Shown here: piece by piece, positions 62,228 to 64,000 of the stretch
Numbering within the stretch: the first letter of the stretch is position 1
Layout of the letters: each line of letters opens with the position of its first letter
DNA from: Devosia sp. ZB163
GTDB lineage: Bacteria; Pseudomonadota; Alphaproteobacteria; Rhizobiales; Devosiaceae
Reading direction: 5' to 3'
Length of the DNA stretch: 64,000 nucleotides
Assembly (NCBI RefSeq): GCF_028613635.1
Contig: NZ_JAQRMY010000002.1
Location: forward strand, 620,001 to 684,000
Notes under the pieces: model-generated
The model's database searches: none
The model's input: the letters and a program-made list of their open reading frames with translations, nothing else
Told to the model about the DNA's origin: nothing
Translations under genes and position numbers: made by a program

Positions 62228-62422
62228 TCAACCATCGTGCCGGGGATGGTGGGCCGGGATATCGGCCCAGTCGCGCGGCGTGAGGTGGGACAGCGGGTCG
62301 GCTTCGGCCTCGACGGGCTCGGACAGCCAGACCAGCAGCGCGTTCCACAGTCGGCCCGCGGCGGCACGAAGGCCCGGGCGCGATGAGCGGGTGAAGGAGA
62401 GGGGGATGTGGTCGGTAGCCAT
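62228..62422 (-). CDS. Small hypothetical protein
   Basis: 64 residues from ATG 62422 with GGAGG at good spacing. Sequence MATDHIPLSFTRSSRPGLRA and the end LSHLTPRDWADIPAHH vaguely recalls DUF1127-type small proteins (L-S-x-L-x-x-x-x-L-A-D-I). It is downstream of the winged-helix/TPR regulator gene, 80 bp after its stop. Confidence 0.6.
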   Translation of the reverse strand: MATDHIPLSFTRSSRPGLRAAAGRLWNALLVWLSEPVEAEADPLSHLTPRDWADIPAHHPRHDG

Positions 62423-62502
62423 GGTTGCCTCCAGGTGCGATGGAGGCAGGGTGGCATCGGTCGGCCGCCGGGTCCCAAAGCGGCGCCAAAAGAGTTCCAG
62501 AA

Positions 62503-63999
62503 TCAGGCGGGCAGGCCGGCCTTCCTGAGGCCCTCGACCAGGATCGAGTAGCGCTCCGCATACCGCTCGCCGCGCCGCTCGATATCGGCCAGCCGCATGT
62601 GCGGCGCGCGTTGCAGCAACTGGGCGATCACCGCACGGGCTTCGTCGCTGCGCCCGAGATGGCCGTAGGCGGCGGCGAGCGTCCAGTAGGCGCCCAGCCA
62701 GTCGGGATTGCTGGCGAGGCTCCGCAGGGCCCAGTCGGCGGCCGGCTCGAACTCGCCGGCAAGGATGTGCGACAGGCCGACCCCGACCAGCGTCTCGTAG
62801 TTCTCGAGCGAGCCGGGAGCCACGCGCAGGCCGCGCAGGAAGCACTCGCGGCCGAAGGCGAGGTCGCCGACCATGACATTGGCGAATGCGGTGAGGGCGA
62901 TGACGGTCGCGTTGTTCGGGTTGGCGTCGAAGGCGCGGCGGAACATGGCGAGGCTGCGTTCGGGCTGGCCTCCGACATTGAGCAGGACCAGCGCGGCGAT
63001 CGACAGGACGAGTGCATCGTCGGAATCGTGCTCGATGGCCCGTTCTGCCAGCTCGAGCGCGCGCGCACGTTCGGCGGCCGTCATGCCGGAGCCGAAGGTG
63101 TCCTGCCGTTCGTAGGCCCAGGCGAGATAGGCGATGGCGGTCGAGAATCCCGGATCGAGCGCCACGGCGTCCTCGAGCAGGCGGATGGCTTCGCGGCGCG
63201 TCTCGGGCGTCGTGCCGCGGAAGAGCGGCAGGGCGCGCAGGTAGAGATCGTAGGCATCGAGGCTGCCCGGACGCTTGCTGCGAGCGCGCTCGATCTCGGC
63301 CTTGCGAATCTCGGGCTCGACGAGGCCGACGACCTCCTCGGTGATCCGATCCTCGAACGCGAACAGGTCCTCGAGGCTGCCGTCGAGATGTGTGGACCAG
63401 AGCTGCGCCATGCTCGAAGTGTCGACGAGACGGGCAGAAACCCGCACGCGCTGTCCCTGCCGGCGGACGCTGCCGGCCAGCACGTAGCGGACGCCGAGTT
63501 CGTCGCGGGCGCGAGGCAGGTCCGTGGGCGACAGGGCCCGGGCGGCATGGCGCGCGACGACCGCAAAGCCCCGGAAGCGCGACAGGGCGCTGGTGATGCC
63601 CTCCACCACGCCGTCGGCGAAATAGGTGTCCGCGGCGTCGGCGGAGAGGCTCTCGAACGGGAGCACCGCTATGGCAGGCCTGATCTGGGTAGCGGGAGGC
63701 GAGGCCGGGCCCGGGTGGGCAAGGCGATAGCCGACGCGCGGCACCGTTGCGATCCATTCGTCACCGTCGGGCGCCTTGCCCAAAGCCTTGCGCAGCGACG
63801 CGACCTGCACCGACAGGTTCGCCTCCTCGACGAACAGGCCGGGCCAGGCTTCGGCGAGCAGCCGGTCCTTCGTCACCGGCTGTCCCTCGGCCTCGATCAG
63901 GATGCGGAGCAGGGCCGTGGCGCGCTGGCCGACGGCAAGTATCTCGCCCTCCCGCTGCAGCACGCCTGCGGCGGGATCGAGCGTGAACGGGCCGAAGGC
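62503..63999 (-). CDS. Winged-helix/TPR regulator, 5' end outside the window (partial)
   Basis: At least 498 residues; the frame is open through the window end, where FGPFTLDPAAGVLQREGEIL continues upstream. Residues ~15-100: OmpR/PhoB-like winged helix (ALLRILIEAEGQPVTKDRLL, RVGYRLAHP). Then an adenylate-cyclase-associated-type domain (AIAVLPFESLSADAADTYFADG) and C-terminal TPR repeats (ALELAERAIEHDSDDALVL). Similar proteins of the CadC/SARP-like group are common in Hyphomicrobiales. Targets unknown. Confidence 0.88.
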   Translation of the reverse strand, partial: AFGPFTLDPAAGVLQREGEILAVGQRATALLRILIEAEGQPVTKDRLLAEAWPGLFVEEANLSVQVASLRKALGKAPDGDEWIATVPRVGYRLAHPGPASPPATQIRPAIAVLPFESLSADAADTYFADGVVEGITSALSRFRGFAVVARHAARALSPTDLPRARDELGVRYVLAGSVRRQGQRVRVSARLVDTSSMAQLWSTHLDGSLEDLFAFEDRITEEVVGLVEPEIRKAEIERARSKRPGSLDAYDLYLRALPLFRGTTPETRREAIRLLEDAVALDPGFSTAIAYLAWAYERQDTFGSGMTAAERARALELAERAIEHDSDDALVLSIAALVLLNVGGQPERSLAMFRRAFDANPNNATVIALTAFANVMVGDLAFGRECFLRGLRVAPGSLENYETLVGVGLSHILAGEFEPAADWALRSLASNPDWLGAYWTLAAAYGHLGRSDEARAVIAQLLQRAPHMRLADIERRGERYAERYSILVEGLRKAGLPA

Positions 64000-64000
64000 A

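Noticed and set aside
1-64000. CRISPR array, prophage or transposase
   Set aside because: No regularly spaced repeats, phage structural genes or transposase motifs were found on reading the window.

Overview
The window is a contiguous piece of a high-GC alphaproteobacterial chromosome, most likely Hyphomicrobiales and probably Devosia or a close relative. This rests on gene content and order: ubiquinol-cytochrome c chaperone, DUF177, plsX, fabH, ihfA and a MerR gene in a row; FlaF/FlbT and FliX flagellar regulators with two large flagellins; a single-cysteine DksA; DUF2842; and iron genes carrying TGA-N9-TCA boxes of the RirA type. No rRNA, CRISPR array, transposase or integrase was seen. Genus is an inference.

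Layout. 1-6.6 kb: end of an MFS gene, a BamE-like lipoprotein, then the conserved lipid-synthesis block (chaperone, DUF177, plsX, fabH) with ihfA and a MerR regulator, a response-regulator receiver protein and a YbaK deacylase. 6.65-9 kb: tRNA-Pro(GGG), a phosphotransferase, a metallophosphoesterase and a cyclic-nucleotide-binding protein. 9-18.3 kb: an exopolysaccharide locus (O-antigen polymerase/ligase, initiating phosphoglycosyl transferase, glycosyltransferase, Wza-like export lipoprotein, GumC-like co-polymerase, polysaccharide deacetylase) ending with a MurA-family enzyme. 18.3-23.7 kb: ankyrin protein, DUF2842, heme A synthase, rplM-rpsI, a glycosyltransferase and an SdpR/SdpI pair. 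24-30.6 kb: aminotransferase, homoserine dehydrogenase and glpX, interrupted by two tandem iron-siderophore binding-protein genes, the second frameshifted. 30.7-35.4 kb: Tim44-like protein, recJ, cyclopropane fatty acid synthase. 36-40 kb: a complete siderophore/heme-type ABC importer. 40.2-44.5 kb: ArsR-linked stress cluster and two divergent transglutaminase-like genes. 44.5-46.1 kb: a small element bounded by a 26-bp direct repeat of the tRNA-Glu 3' end. 46-48.2 kb: two tRNA-Glu genes, M15-like lipoprotein, gloA, double cold-shock protein. 48.3-56 kb: flagellar genes. 56-64 kb: dksA, a TetR-controlled region, a CUT2-type sugar ABC operon and a partial winged-helix/TPR regulator.

How the genes work together. 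The envelope theme is strong: lipid synthesis, cyclopropanation, exopolysaccharide assembly and a peptidoglycan-type enolpyruvyl transferase. Iron acquisition forms a dispersed regulon: all three siderophore-binding-protein genes carry a TGA-N9-TCA box, although only one has its own permease and ATPase. Several regulators sit beside clear palindromic sites (SdpR, TetR, ArsR).

Most worth a second look: the tRNA-Glu-bounded mini-element with an unrecognised membrane protein; a homoserine dehydrogenase carrying an N-terminal HTH-like domain with dyads just upstream; the RirA-box binding-protein duplication; a divergent MurA next to exopolysaccharide genes; a stand-alone macrodomain translationally coupled to glpX; and a nested AT-rich inverted repeat in front of the rplM promoter.
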